Shown here: positions 15,192-24,380 of the stretch, in pieces | How the letters are laid out: the number at the start of each line of letters is the position of its first letter | How positions within the stretch are numbered: position 1 is the first letter of the stretch | NCBI GenBank assembly: GCA_964461135.1 | Contig: CAYWTB010000032.1 | Coordinates: forward strand, 1-44,781 | Direction of reading: 5' to 3' | Source of the DNA: RQOF01 sp964461135 | GTDB taxonomy: Bacteria > Calditrichota > Calditrichia > RBG-13-44-9 | Length of the DNA: 44,781 nt | Made by a program: the position numbers and the translations under genes | The notes under the pieces: model-generated | What the model was told of the DNA's origin: nothing | Database searches by the model: none | The model's input: only the letters and a program-made list of their open reading frames with translations

Positions 15192-16703
15192 ATGATTACA
15201 GTGAACCCATCCATTATCAAAACCATTCTTGTTTTATCTTTGTTACTCATCTCCGTTCTGCTGGCAGCTATTGATGAATACCAGGATCCCCCGGAGGGTT
15301 GCACGGTAGGCGTGGCCGCCGGCCGGGCCACTTCCGATGGCCGGCCCCTGCTCTGGAAAACCCGGGATGCCCAGGCCATCAATAATGAAGTGTATTTTAA
15401 TACTGCCTTCCCGATTCATTTTGTATCGGTGGTTTCTGCCGGCCAGACGGCCTATTCCTGGATGGGAGTAAATGAATACGGATTTGCCATCATCAATTCC
15501 GCCTCCGGTGACCTCCCGCCGGGAAGCAGTGGTATGGGAAACGGAACCCTGATGGCTTATGCCCTGGGGACCTGCCGCAGCGTGGCTGAATTTCAACATC
15601 TTCTGGACAGCACCAATGTCAGCGGACGACAAACCCAGGCCAACTTCGGAGTGATCGATTCCAGCGGTGCCGCCGCTATTTACGAAACCGCCGGAAACCA
15701 GTACTGGAAATTTGATGCCAGTGACACCATTCAGGCTCCCGATGGTTACGTCCTGCGAACCAACTTTGCTTTGAATGGCGGTGGCAACGGCGGCATCGAG
15801 AGATACCGGCGCACCTGTGATCTGATGGCCGCATTCTATGCCGGTGATTCCCTGAACTATCGCAGCATTTTACGCTATCAGATGCGCGATTTTTCTGATT
15901 ATGCCAGTCTTCCCTTTCAGATTACCTACCCGGATCAACTTTCACCGGCAATACCCTTCGGTTATATTTATACTGAGGTCAGTATTTGTCGAACTTCCAC
16001 GGTTTCCACTGCCGTTATCCAGGGAGTTTTGCCGGGTGAAAAAGCCAGCTTAAGCACCCTTTGGGCTATCCTGGGACAACCCGCCTCTGCTATTGCTGTG
16101 CCTTACTGGCCGGCCGGACAGACGCCCACCGCTCCCTTATGTGATACGGCAAATCTCATACGCTCCCAGTTATTTGACTGGCCGTTAAATACTGTCTATA
16201 TAAATACCTATAAGTTACGGGATGGTCTGGGCGGCGGCCCGTGGATCCATACCTGTTCAGCAGAGGATTCCATCATGGCGGCAACCGACTCCATCCTGCA
16301 GAACTGGCGGACCCGCACACCAACTATCCCGGATATGCTGGCATTCGAGGGCCAATGTGCCGACTATGCCCTGAACAAACTTCAGGAGGCATATAACATC
16401 CTGCTGCCAATTGAGTCACCGGATAAAGATCTGTTACCTGAAAATGTGGTGCTCTATCAGAACTATCCTAATCCATTCAATCCAAGAACTACCCTCAGCT
16501 GGCAGTTGGCCGTGGGCAGTCCGGTTAAACTCACCGTGTACGATCTGACCGGACAGGAGGTAACTACACTGGTTAATCAACAGCAGCCAGCCGGTAATCA
16601 TTCCGTTGAATTCGATGCGGCAGGTTTGGCCAGCGGAGTATATATCTATCGATTGCAGGCAGGGGAGTATGTCCAAACCAGAAAAATGATTTTGCTGAAA
16701 TAG
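15192..16703 (+). CDS. Secreted Ntn hydrolase (C45 / acyl-amide hydrolase-like) with type IX tail
   Basis: 503 residues; CGGAG (15181-15185) six bases before the ATG. After a signal peptide (about 1-26) comes EGCTVGVAAGRATSDGRPLLWKTRD. Cys37 followed by TVGVAAG, then LLWKTRD, is the signature of self-processing N-terminal-nucleophile hydrolases of the C45/choloylglycine-hydrolase-like group, where the Cys becomes the N terminus and attacks an amide. The hydrolase domain runs to about residue 390 and a type IX sorting tail occupies 420-503. Substrate unknown (N-acyl amides or peptides). It follows the glycosidase-like gene by 79 bases, so they are probably co-transcribed. Confidence 0.82.
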   Translation: MITVNPSIIKTILVLSLLLISVLLAAIDEYQDPPEGCTVGVAAGRATSDGRPLLWKTRDAQAINNEVYFNTAFPIHFVSVVSAGQTAYSWMGVNEYGFAIINSASGDLPPGSSGMGNGTLMAYALGTCRSVAEFQHLLDSTNVSGRQTQANFGVIDSSGAAAIYETAGNQYWKFDASDTIQAPDGYVLRTNFALNGGGNGGIERYRRTCDLMAAFYAGDSLNYRSILRYQMRDFSDYASLPFQITYPDQLSPAIPFGYIYTEVSICRTSTVSTAVIQGVLPGEKASLSTLWAILGQPASAIAVPYWPAGQTPTAPLCDTANLIRSQLFDWPLNTVYINTYKLRDGLGGGPWIHTCSAEDSIMAATDSILQNWRTRTPTIPDMLAFEGQCADYALNKLQEAYNILLPIESPDKDLLPENVVLYQNYPNPFNPRTTLSWQLAVGSPVKLTVYDLTGQEVTTLVNQQQPAGNHSVEFDAAGLASGVYIYRLQAGEYVQTRKMILLK

Positions 16704-16754
16704 TGAGGACACAGGATTCAGGACTCGGAAGTCAGATTTATCGCATTGCAGAAA

Positions 16755-16865
16755 GCGCAGAGCGCAGAGCGGAGATAAAGAAAATATGGTTATCAGCTGA
16801 CAAAAGGCTTAAGGACAAAGGCTTTTTTAATCCACGAATTACACTAATTTTCACGAATTACACTA
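16755..16865. repeat. Short tandem and direct repeats after the Ntn hydrolase gene
   Basis: Three consecutive 7-mers (GCGCAGA, GCGCAGA, GCGGAGA; 16755-16775) are followed by two copies of CACGAATTACACTA (16833-16846 and 16852-16865). Both look like members of dispersed repeat families rather than regulatory sites. Confidence 0.6.
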
Positions 16866-16913
16866 CTTTATCTAAAAAATGACTTTCTTATTCTTTGTCC
16901 TTTTCCCACTTTA

Positions 16914-17019
16914 AGCCTTCATCCTTCATCCTTAATCCTTCATCTTGCTTTTCTGCCGACTTCTTTATCCTTTAGCCTTGCGCCTTGCGCCTCTTTCCTT
17001 TCGCCTTTCACCTTTTTCC
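16914..17019. repeat. Heptanucleotide (STRR-like) repeat array
   Basis: Five 7-mers run AGCCTTC, ATCCTTC, ATCCTTA, ATCCTTC, ATCTTGC (16914-16948). After a short break, eight 7-mers run exactly in phase from 16964 to 17019: TTTATCC, TTTAGCC, TTGCGCC, TTGCGCC, TCTTTCC, TTTCGCC, TTTCACC, TTTTTCC. The consensus TTTNNCC is strictly pyrimidine-rich on this strand. It resembles the heptamer STRR arrays of cyanobacteria in form. Confidence 0.7.
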
Positions 17020-17131
17020 CGTATCAGGAATTCCGTATATTCCTTTTGCCCGGATGATTGAATCTCTCTGGTCTCTTAATTAATTACATATTACAAAAGT
17101 CTAATGAAACTGAAAAAGTGAGGCATTCTCT

Positions 17132-18973
17132 ATGATCGGTGGCTATATCTTTCAAAAAAAAGACAAGGTAATCGATACGCGGCTGAAAGAGCTTTTGCAT
17201 GATTCCTTCCATTCTATTCAGTGCGCGGAACGCGGATTCCTGTTTTATGATAATGGCTTCTCTGAAAACCAAACCACCTCTTATTCCTCAGAAAATCTTA
17301 AGGTCCTCACCCAGGACCTACTGATTACCGGGGATAGCGATGGAAATTTCAGACAACTCCATCCGGACGGTGAATTTGCAGGATGGTTTGAAAAGGAGAA
17401 AGTAGAATCCTTTAAAAAGATCGTGAATAACTTCCGGTTGATCGTTGTGGACCAGACTCAAGAAGAGGCGGTTCTTTACCTGGCCTCAAACCGGGCCGGA
17501 AATGGCAGAATGTTTTATTATCAAGCGGATTCAAGGATACTTTTTTCATCCGATATCCGCTTTTTATTTAGAGTGACACCTCTCAAGGTAAACGACCTGG
17601 CCCTTTACGCCATTTTGAAATACGGGGCAATCCCGGAACCGCTGACCATCGCAGAGGGAATCCGGGCTGTTCCTCCCGGACAATACCTGCGTTATGATCC
17701 CCGGAATGCTTCGTCTGAACTTCGAACATATTTTTACTTTGAATTTCCCTGTGATTCTGAAAAATTTAGCGAAAGCAAACTCGATTCATACCTTCAACCC
17801 GCCAAATTCACCCTCCGGAAATCAGCAGATTTTTTGAGTAAACAACAACCTGCCATCCTGGTCAGCGGTGGCATAGATTCCAGTCTGTATGCCCACTATT
17901 TAAAGGAATTTTCCCCGGATCCGGTTCGGGCAATTCATTGTACTTTCGGTGACCATGACCCGGAATTCCCCTTTGCCCGGGAACTCGCCCAAACCATAAA
18001 TGCCCGGTTTCAGGTGGGAAAAATGCAGGAAGAGGATGCCCTGGAGATCCTGAAAGACACCGTACGCCTGACCGGCCATCCCTTCTCGGATTTTTCGAGT
18101 ATGCCGATTGTCTATATTCTCAAATTCACAAAAGATCATGTGGAAAACGCGGATATTCTGATTGAAGGAAACGGGGGTGATGACTGTTTCGGATTTCCTG
18201 ATTTAAACAGCCGGCAAAAATTCCAACTCAAGAACCTGTTTCCCGGGGTATTGAAAGAAGCTACTTCGTTTCTGTTTAAAAATTCCACAAGTTGGAAGTG
18301 GGAATCCCAGAACAGATTAATATCTAAAATTTTTTCATTGACCGATGTCCATGAGTTGAGTCCGATTAATTATTTTCTGGTCCTGACGCCGGTTAATTTT
18401 TTGGGACTAAATATCTATAAGAGCTGGGACTCCGAATTGAATTCCATCATGCAAAATGGTTTTTCCAGTTATGTTCAAAAGGGTGAAAAGCTAAGCTACC
18501 GGGCAGAAATCACCATCCGCCAACTGATGCATGTCAACAGCCGCCGCTGGGCTGCCAAAGCCTTTTCGGTAGGGGAAAATCTGGGAATCCGGGTTCTCTA
18601 TCCCTACATCTGGCTGGATGTCCTGATTGCACAGGGAAGAATCCCCTGGGAAGCTAAGATTCATAATGGAATAATTAAATGGCCCCTGAAGAGATTACTC
18701 GAAGAACATATGCCCGGAGATTTTATTTATAGAAAGAAAAGTGGATTTATACCACCGCTGGTCAAGTGGCTAACCACCCAACAATTCAATCATATTGTGC
18801 GGGATACCCTGCTCTCGACCAACGGGAATATTAACCGGATAGTGTCCCCCAAAATTTTAGAGGAATTATTAAATGATGCCTTACAGGGTAAAAATCTTCG
18901 CCATTCCATTTTAAACTTTTTGTGGGGCGCATTCTTTGCCGAGCAGTGGATAGGAAATTATAAGAACTTATAA
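17132..18973 (+). CDS. Asparagine-synthetase-like enzyme lacking the glutaminase cysteine
   Basis: 613 residues; GAGG (17120-17123) eight bases before the ATG. Two-domain AsnB layout: N-terminal glutaminase-like fold (1-215) and C-terminal synthetase domain with the PP-loop SGGIDS (245-250) and EGNGGDDCFG (345-354), equivalent to the usual GDGGDE-FGGY. The N terminus is MIGGYIF, so the catalytic Cys2 of true glutamine-dependent enzymes is absent. It cannot make ammonia from glutamine and should adenylate a carboxylate for another amine. Such variants include lasso-peptide cyclases, beta-lactam synthetases and exopolysaccharide-linked amidotransferases. No lasso precursor, RRE protein or transglutaminase-like peptidase is visible nearby, so the product is unknown. 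No signal peptide; cytoplasmic. Confidence 0.8.
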   Translation: MIGGYIFQKKDKVIDTRLKELLHDSFHSIQCAERGFLFYDNGFSENQTTSYSSENLKVLTQDLLITGDSDGNFRQLHPDGEFAGWFEKEKVESFKKIVNNFRLIVVDQTQEEAVLYLASNRAGNGRMFYYQADSRILFSSDIRFLFRVTPLKVNDLALYAILKYGAIPEPLTIAEGIRAVPPGQYLRYDPRNASSELRTYFYFEFPCDSEKFSESKLDSYLQPAKFTLRKSADFLSKQQPAILVSGGIDSSLYAHYLKEFSPDPVRAIHCTFGDHDPEFPFARELAQTINARFQVGKMQEEDALEILKDTVRLTGHPFSDFSSMPIVYILKFTKDHVENADILIEGNGGDDCFGFPDLNSRQKFQLKNLFPGVLKEATSFLFKNSTSWKWESQNRLISKIFSLTDVHELSPINYFLVLTPVNFLGLNIYKSWDSELNSIMQNGFSSYVQKGEKLSYRAEITIRQLMHVNSRRWAAKAFSVGENLGIRVLYPYIWLDVLIAQGRIPWEAKIHNGIIKWPLKRLLEEHMPGDFIYRKKSGFIPPLVKWLTTQQFNHIVRDTLLSTNGNINRIVSPKILEELLNDALQGKNLRHSILNFLWGAFFAEQWIGNYKNL

Positions 18974-19713
18974 CCTGATGTAAGTCATCATATATGATCT
19001 TCCGCCTGAAACCACTGTGATATAATATTCGCGTGACTGGAAGCTGTAAAGAAAAGGCATTCGGATATTGAATTTTAAACCTAAAAAGGTATCGTCAGCT
19101 TTTCTATTCTGTCAAAACAAAACATTTATTCTGGTTAATTCACAAATTTCTCGCAAAGACGCCAAGCCGCTAAGTATTAGTAAGTTATAATTATTATACA
19201 TAGACATTTATTTCTTCATAAGAGTTCTGGATTCATATTGTTTTAGTCTAATTCTAACTATTCTTTACGTCCTGGTCTTCGGCTTTGCGTGATGAATTAT
19301 TCGGGATAAATAAGAAAAATTGATCCATATATTTGGACTCAAATGTAAGAAGATGCTGCCCGTATTCAAAGCAACTGCTTCGGGCCACCTGTGCACTAAA
19401 AAGGTCTAACCGGCTTAATTCGGCCAAAGTGTAAATATATTAAATTTTTTAATCCCCACTATAAAAACCGGGACAATTTAATTTCTTAGAGTATATCAAC
19501 TTTGATACATTATACCGTTTTTTATTAATTTAGACATATAAAATTTGTTTTAATCATTTTTTTTACATTTTTATTTACTAATTCTTTCCTGTGAATTTTA
19601 TTCTCAGTAAATTTAATTACGATCCGGACTTCCTCCTTCATCGGAGAAATCTGAATCCTGGCCGGTTTTCTGCTTGTCTATATTGGAATTTAAATTAAAG
19701 TAGAGCGGCATAT
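18974..19713. other. Gene-free stretch
   Basis: No supported coding region and no strong promoter or terminator. At about 19152-19176 it contains a TCTCGCAAAGACGCCAAG-type stretch resembling a dispersed repeat common in many genomes. The second half is very AT-rich and probably holds the promoter of the kinase gene, which I cannot place with confidence. Confidence 0.4.
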
Positions 19714-22700
19714 ATGGCTACCAGATTCCGATTTACTTTCCTGTTCCCGGGGCTCCTGATATTTTATACAGCATTCATCTATTCTCAAAACCAGGACTTT
19801 AAATTCGATCGGCTGGATTCCCCACCCGTGTTTACCATTATTCAGGATAAAGAAAATTTTATTTGGCTGGGAAGCCAGACGGGATTGATCCGTTATGATG
19901 GATATCAATTTATCGCGTATGAAGTAATTCCTTTCGATTCTAATTCAATTTCCAATGTATGGGTCACCTCAATCATTGAAGATACAACCGGACATCTGTG
20001 GATCGGAACCGTGGGGGGAGGTCTTAACTGTTTTAATAAATACACTCAAAGGTTTACTCATTTTCGACATGATCCCGCCGATTCCAATAGTTTGTGCAGT
20101 GATCATATTTTTGCATTATGCAAAGATGTTGACGGATCGCTCTGGATCGGTACCACGGAAAAGGGCTTATCACATTTGGAATGGGACCATAACATATTGG
20201 CACACTTTTTGAATTTTGAACACAACCCAAACGATCCATCAAGTTTAAACGACAATTACATTAAAACAATTTACCAGGACAAAAACGGCTTAATCTGGAT
20301 TGGTACGATGTATGGTGGCTTAAACCGTTTTGACAAAATCACCGGGAAATTCACCCACTATCAGCGTGATCCCTTAAATCCATATAGTTTAAGCCACAAT
20401 ACCGTTAGTGCCATTTGTGAAGATGGTTCCGGAAATCTTTGGATCGGGACCGGCGGATGGGAAACCTCTCAGGGTGGCGGTTTAAATAAGTTTGACCCTG
20501 TTACTGAAAAATTCACGTCTTTTCGTCATGATCCAAACGATCCCAACAGCATAAGCAGCGATCTTATTTGTACGATGCTAATTGACAGTTCCGGATTATT
20601 TTGGATCGGCACAGTAGACGGGGGAATAAATGTTGTACCAGCAATCGATCTCATTAAATACAACCGGGACGGGAAAAACAAACCACCTCGATTTATTCAC
20701 TATCGAAGCAATCCCAATAACAGGTACAATCCAACAACTAATTTTATTCTTTCCATGATGGAGGATAAAACCGGAAACATATGGTTCGGAACGAAAGGCG
20801 GTGGTACCCTCTATCTTGATCGCCATAAGCATCAATTCACCCATTTCCGCCATGAACCGGGTAATCCCAACAGCCTGGGTAGTAATTTTATCTGGTGTTG
20901 CATGGAAGATAGCCACGGCAATCTATGGTTCGGCAACGATCAGGAAGGGATAGACCGTTATGACAGGGATAAAAATCAGTATATACACTATCGGCATGAT
21001 CCGGCTAATCCAAATAGTCTCATTAGCAATCAAATCAATACCATATACGAAGATCGGCAGGGAATATTCTGGATAGGCACCTATAACGGGCTGGATTGTT
21101 TTGATCCCAAAACCGGAGTATTTACTCATTATCATCATGATCCGAATGATCCTTTCAGCCTCGGTTCAGACCTGGTATTACCAATTCTTGAGGATAGAAA
21201 AGGTCAATTATGGATCGGAACCATATTGGGTGGCCTGAATCTGTTTGACAGAGAGAAAAACCGCTTTATCCGTTTCCAAAATAATCCATCGGATCCTAAT
21301 TCAATTGGCGGTAACGTTGTATCAGTACTGTATGAAGACTCTTTAGGAGATTTGTGGATTGGGACGCAGGGCAGCGGCTTGTCTAGGTTGATATGGAAAG
21401 ACCCCGATACCACATACTTTAAAAACTATCTGTATAATCCTAAAGATATAAACAGCATCAGCTACAATACCATATTTTCCATTACGGAAAGCATAGTGCA
21501 TGAAAAAGGTATTCTCTGGATCGGGACTCCCGGCGGACTAAATCGCTTCGATAAAAAAACAGGAAAATTTAATCTTTTTTCTGAAAAAGATGGTATGCCG
21601 GACTCTTTCGTCGAAGGCATACTGGAGGATAATCAAGGTTATTTGTGGATCGGTATGAAACTTGGATTTTCCCGGTTTGATCCGCTGACAAAATCATTTA
21701 AAAATTATAATAGAGGGGATGGCCTCCCGTTTGTTGCCTTCACATCCGGTTCCAATGCTTCCTGTTTCAAAAATAAATCCGGAGAACTGTTCTTTAGCGG
21801 CCAGGGAGTTTTGAGTTTTCAACCGGATCAGATTAAAGATAATCCACATAAGCCGGCCGTATGCTTAACCGGTTTTAAAATATTTAATGAATCGGTCCGG
21901 CCGGATACATCCTTAACATTCATTAAGCAAATAAAACTTTCCTACAAACAAAATATTTTTTCTTTCCGGTTTGCCGCCCTGAATTATACCAATCCACAAA
22001 AAAACCAGTATTCATATCAAATGGAGGGTTTTCAAGACGATTGGATCTATAACGGTAATGATAACACCGCCACCTTCACCAACCTCGATCCCGGCGAATA
22101 TACTTTTCGCGTAAAAGGCTCTAACAACGATGGGGTGTGGAATGAGGAGGGGACTTCAGTAAAAATTATCATTACTCCACCTTTCTGGAAGACTGCTTGG
22201 TTTAGGTTATTAATACTACTCGCTGCGGCAGGATTAATTTATCTAATCTATCGTTACCGCATAAACAGATTACTGGAATTAGAGCGCATGCGTATTCAGA
22301 TCGCCAGCGATCTGCACGATGACATCGGTTCAACATTAACCAAAATTGCTGTTAATTCCGAAATCATTCAAACCACAGGCGAAAAAACTAAAGTGAGGGA
22401 GTCCTCGCGGAAAATCGGAGAGATGAGCCGGGAGATCATCACCACCCTCAGTGATGTCGTTTGGTCCATCGATGCCCGCAACGATACGGTGGGGGATTTG
22501 ACCGACCGCATGCGGGATTTTCTCGATGCCGTGTTTCAGCCGGGTACCATTCAAATAGAGTTTAGGACCAGGGGATTGCATTTCCAGCAGAAGATCAGCC
22601 AGGAGTTACGCCAGAATATTTATTTGATTTTTAAAGAAGCGGTTCATAATGCTGCCAAACATTCCGAGGCCAACCAGCTGCGCATTCAATTGACCAACGG

Positions 22701-22878
22701 AAATGGTAAATTCCGTATGGAGATTTCCGATAACGGTACCGGAATAGATATGAATAAGACTCATACCGAACATCATGGGTTGGAAAATATGAAATTGCGG
22801 GCAGCGCGAATCGGCGGAGATCTAAAAGTTGAAACCCGGCAAGGCACGCGAGTAATATTGACTGCGAAAGCAATATAA
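19714..22878 (+). CDS. Propeller-sensor histidine kinase, HisKA_3 type
   Basis: 1054 residues. Signal peptide 1-24; Reg_prop repeats (LWIGT, RHDPNDPNSIS motifs) forming two periplasmic propellers (about 30-705); Y_Y_Y domain (about 765-820); membrane helix (about 827-847); HisKA_3 with His868 in DLHDDIGSTLTKI; HATPase_c (about 960-1053) with N-box KEAVHNAAKHS and G-box ISDNGTGID. No receiver or DNA-binding domain is attached, unlike the hybrid proteins at 9443 and 34227. It also lacks the NPPVSPL insertion seen in their ATPase domains. The LuxR-type regulator 67 bases downstream is its expected partner. The ATG has no strong ribosome site (AGAGCGG only). Confidence 0.92.
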   Translation: MATRFRFTFLFPGLLIFYTAFIYSQNQDFKFDRLDSPPVFTIIQDKENFIWLGSQTGLIRYDGYQFIAYEVIPFDSNSISNVWVTSIIEDTTGHLWIGTVGGGLNCFNKYTQRFTHFRHDPADSNSLCSDHIFALCKDVDGSLWIGTTEKGLSHLEWDHNILAHFLNFEHNPNDPSSLNDNYIKTIYQDKNGLIWIGTMYGGLNRFDKITGKFTHYQRDPLNPYSLSHNTVSAICEDGSGNLWIGTGGWETSQGGGLNKFDPVTEKFTSFRHDPNDPNSISSDLICTMLIDSSGLFWIGTVDGGINVVPAIDLIKYNRDGKNKPPRFIHYRSNPNNRYNPTTNFILSMMEDKTGNIWFGTKGGGTLYLDRHKHQFTHFRHEPGNPNSLGSNFIWCCMEDSHGNLWFGNDQEGIDRYDRDKNQYIHYRHDPANPNSLISNQINTIYEDRQGIFWIGTYNGLDCFDPKTGVFTHYHHDPNDPFSLGSDLVLPILEDRKGQLWIGTILGGLNLFDREKNRFIRFQNNPSDPNSIGGNVVSVLYEDSLGDLWIGTQGSGLSRLIWKDPDTTYFKNYLYNPKDINSISYNTIFSITESIVHEKGILWIGTPGGLNRFDKKTGKFNLFSEKDGMPDSFVEGILEDNQGYLWIGMKLGFSRFDPLTKSFKNYNRGDGLPFVAFTSGSNASCFKNKSGELFFSGQGVLSFQPDQIKDNPHKPAVCLTGFKIFNESVRPDTSLTFIKQIKLSYKQNIFSFRFAALNYTNPQKNQYSYQMEGFQDDWIYNGNDNTATFTNLDPGEYTFRVKGSNNDGVWNEEGTSVKIIITPPFWKTAWFRLLILLAAAGLIYLIYRYRINRLLELERMRIQIASDLHDDIGSTLTKIAVNSEIIQTTGEKTKVRESSRKIGEMSREIITTLSDVVWSIDARNDTVGDLTDRMRDFLDAVFQPGTIQIEFRTRGLHFQQKISQELRQNIYLIFKEAVHNAAKHSEANQLRIQLTNGNGKFRMEISDNGTGIDMNKTHTEHHGLENMKLRAARIGGDLKVETRQGTRVILTAKAI

Positions 22879-22893
22879 AGAAGGATTCAAAAA

Positions 22894-22911
22894 ATCCCAT
22901 CAACATGGGAT
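22894..22911. repeat. Hairpin between kinase and regulator genes
   Basis: ATCCCAT (22894-22900) and ATGGGAT (22905-22911) form a 7-bp stem with a CAAC loop. A near copy with the same flanks (AAAA before, AG after) lies at 24471-24488, so this is probably a dispersed repeat. Its position could also reduce translation or transcription of the downstream regulator. Confidence 0.55.
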
Positions 22912-22945
22912 AGGAATATAATGGGTAAACAACCGATATTAAATC

Positions 22946-23575
22946 ATGATATCCATCTCGATCATCGAAGATGACCAGGACGTGCGCGAGGCCATCTGCA
23001 GTTTTCTTGATGCCCAGCCGAATTTGCTCTGTGAGCTGGCCTCGCAATCGGTAGAAGCTTTCCTGCGCCGTCTCCGCCCCGAGAATGTTCCCGATGTGAT
23101 CCTGATGGATATCGGCTTGCCGGGAATGTCTGGGATCAGCGGTATTCAGCTCATTAAAGAAAAATATCCGGATATTGATATCATCATGCTCACCGTGCAT
23201 AACGATCCGCACAAAATCTTTCAATCACTCTGCGCCGGAGCCAGCGGTTACCTGCTGAAAACCACCCCTTTTATAGAGATAAAAAAATCTATCGAAGAAC
23301 TGTATGCCGGTGGAGCACCAATGACTCCTCAAATTGCCCGGCGGGTGATCGAATATTTTCATCCGGATAAGGAATTACAAACCAAATCCCCCCTCACTGA
23401 TAAAGAAAAAGAAATCGTTTTAAACCTGGTGGATGGCCTGAGCTATAAAATGATCGCCGACAAACAGGGCGTTTCCATCGAAACGGTGCGTACCCATATC
23501 AAACACATCTATACCAAGCTGCACGTGCACTGTAAGGCAGATGTGATCCGCAAATCCCTGAGTGGGGAAATTTGA
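22946..23575 (+). CDS. NarL/LuxR-family response regulator
   Basis: 209 residues. Receiver domain with Glu8/Asp9/Asp10, phospho-acceptor Asp55 in ILMDIGLPG, Thr83 and Lys105. C-terminal LuxR-type helix-turn-helix (about 145-205: LTDKEKEIVLNLVDGLSYKMIADKQGVSIETVRTHI is its core). It is the cognate regulator of the HisKA_3 kinase immediately upstream, and the DNA-binding output of block B. Likely targets are the secreted-protein genes from 24569 to 33985. No good ribosome site precedes the ATG; the hairpin at 22894 lies in the short intergenic gap. Confidence 0.93.
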   Translation: MISISIIEDDQDVREAICSFLDAQPNLLCELASQSVEAFLRRLRPENVPDVILMDIGLPGMSGISGIQLIKEKYPDIDIIMLTVHNDPHKIFQSLCAGASGYLLKTTPFIEIKKSIEELYAGGAPMTPQIARRVIEYFHPDKELQTKSPLTDKEKEIVLNLVDGLSYKMIADKQGVSIETVRTHIKHIYTKLHVHCKADVIRKSLSGEI

Positions 23576-23753
23576 CCTCTCTACAGTTTTGCGCTTCAGT
23601 TACCGTCGAGAAAGACCATTATTTACCAAAAAAAAATGGGTGAGAGAGTGGGGCAGTTTACAGCAACTGAGCTTTTGTATCTGTCCGCAGGACGGGCGAA
23701 GTTTTTTTTACGGGATCAGCTGAAAGTGCTGGCTGGGAAACGATTTCTTATTT

Positions 23754-24056
23754 TTATTGGTTTCTTAATATTTCATCTCTTCTAAGAAGTCTGTGGCCTT
23801 CAAATACGGTTAAAATTTCAATTTCAGAAATATTTATCCGGTATACTATCCGGTAATGTTTAATCAATAGTTCTCTTATCAATGCATTTGATATCTCGGG
23901 GACTATTCTACCAATTTCAGGATTGTCCATAAGTATATTTGTTCGCTCTAAAAGATCATTAATAAATTCTTCAGCCCTCGCTGGACTGTCTTGTGCGATA
24001 AAATTTTCAATTTCAATCAGTTTATTTAATGCTTCTCGAGTCCAGGATAATTTCAT
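23754..24056 (-). CDS. ParE/RelE-type toxin
   Basis: 100 residues, the RelE/ParE fold: an N-terminal WTREALNKLIEIENFIAQDSP helix pair, then the beta-sheet with RELLIKHYRIVYRI and EILTVFEGHRLL. Such toxins poison translation or DNA gyrase. The pattern, ending in GHRLLRRDE, is closer to the ParE side, but I cannot separate the two with certainty. It overlaps the stop codon of the antitoxin by one base, a typical coupled type II toxin-antitoxin operon, here inserted opposite to all neighbouring genes. Confidence 0.9.
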   Translation of the reverse strand: MKLSWTREALNKLIEIENFIAQDSPARAEEFINDLLERTNILMDNPEIGRIVPEISNALIRELLIKHYRIVYRINISEIEILTVFEGHRLLRRDEILRNQ

Positions 24057-24343
24057 CAGCGATTTCTTTTTCGCTTCTTGTTAAGTTCTGACCTCAATTG
24101 AGTCGTGGTCATGGTTTCTCCTCTCTCGGCTTCTGCAAGACCCGTGAAAACGGACTCTAAAAATCTCTTGGTATAAGTCAGATCATCATATTCCTCCGGA
24201 GACAATAACACTCCAGCGGGTTTGCCATTCTGAGTAATTACCAGAGGTTGCCCCGTATTTTTAATATTTTTTAACCATTTAGATATTGCAGATTTAAACT
24301 CGCCCAAAGGGACAATATCATTTGATATATTAAGTGTTTTCAT
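24056..24343 (-). CDS. Phd/YefM-type antitoxin
   Basis: 95 residues. The N-terminal half (DIVPLGEFKSAISKWLKNIKNTGQPLVITQNGKPAGVLLSPEEYDDL) is the Phd/YefM DNA-binding fold. The C-terminal tail is charged and should wrap the toxin. It is first in the operon, with AAGGAC seven bases before the ATG on the minus strand and a promoter at 24381-24409. Like its family, it should bind the toxin and repress its own promoter; repeated TATATTTGG-like units overlap the -10 region. Confidence 0.9.
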   Translation of the reverse strand: MKTLNISNDIVPLGEFKSAISKWLKNIKNTGQPLVITQNGKPAGVLLSPEEYDDLTYTKRFLESVFTGLAEAERGETMTTTQLRSELNKKRKRNR

Positions 24344-24380
24344 AAATCATGTCCTTAATTTTGACCAAAATATATACCCA

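Noticed and set aside
15243..15632. 129-residue minus-strand frame in the Ntn hydrolase gene
   Set aside because: Antisense to the catalytic Cys region of a clear gene; no independent support.
16914..17019. CRISPR array
   Set aside because: The repeat unit is 7 bases and contiguous, with no spacers and no cas genes.
16712..19713. Lasso-peptide cluster around the AsnB-like gene
   Set aside because: I looked for a short precursor gene, an RRE protein and a transglutaminase-like peptidase on both sides and found none.
22631..23224. Long open frame (197 residues) on the minus strand under the kinase/regulator junction
   Set aside because: It is antisense to two well-supported genes, shows no domain and no ribosome site, and arises from the codon use of the plus-strand genes.
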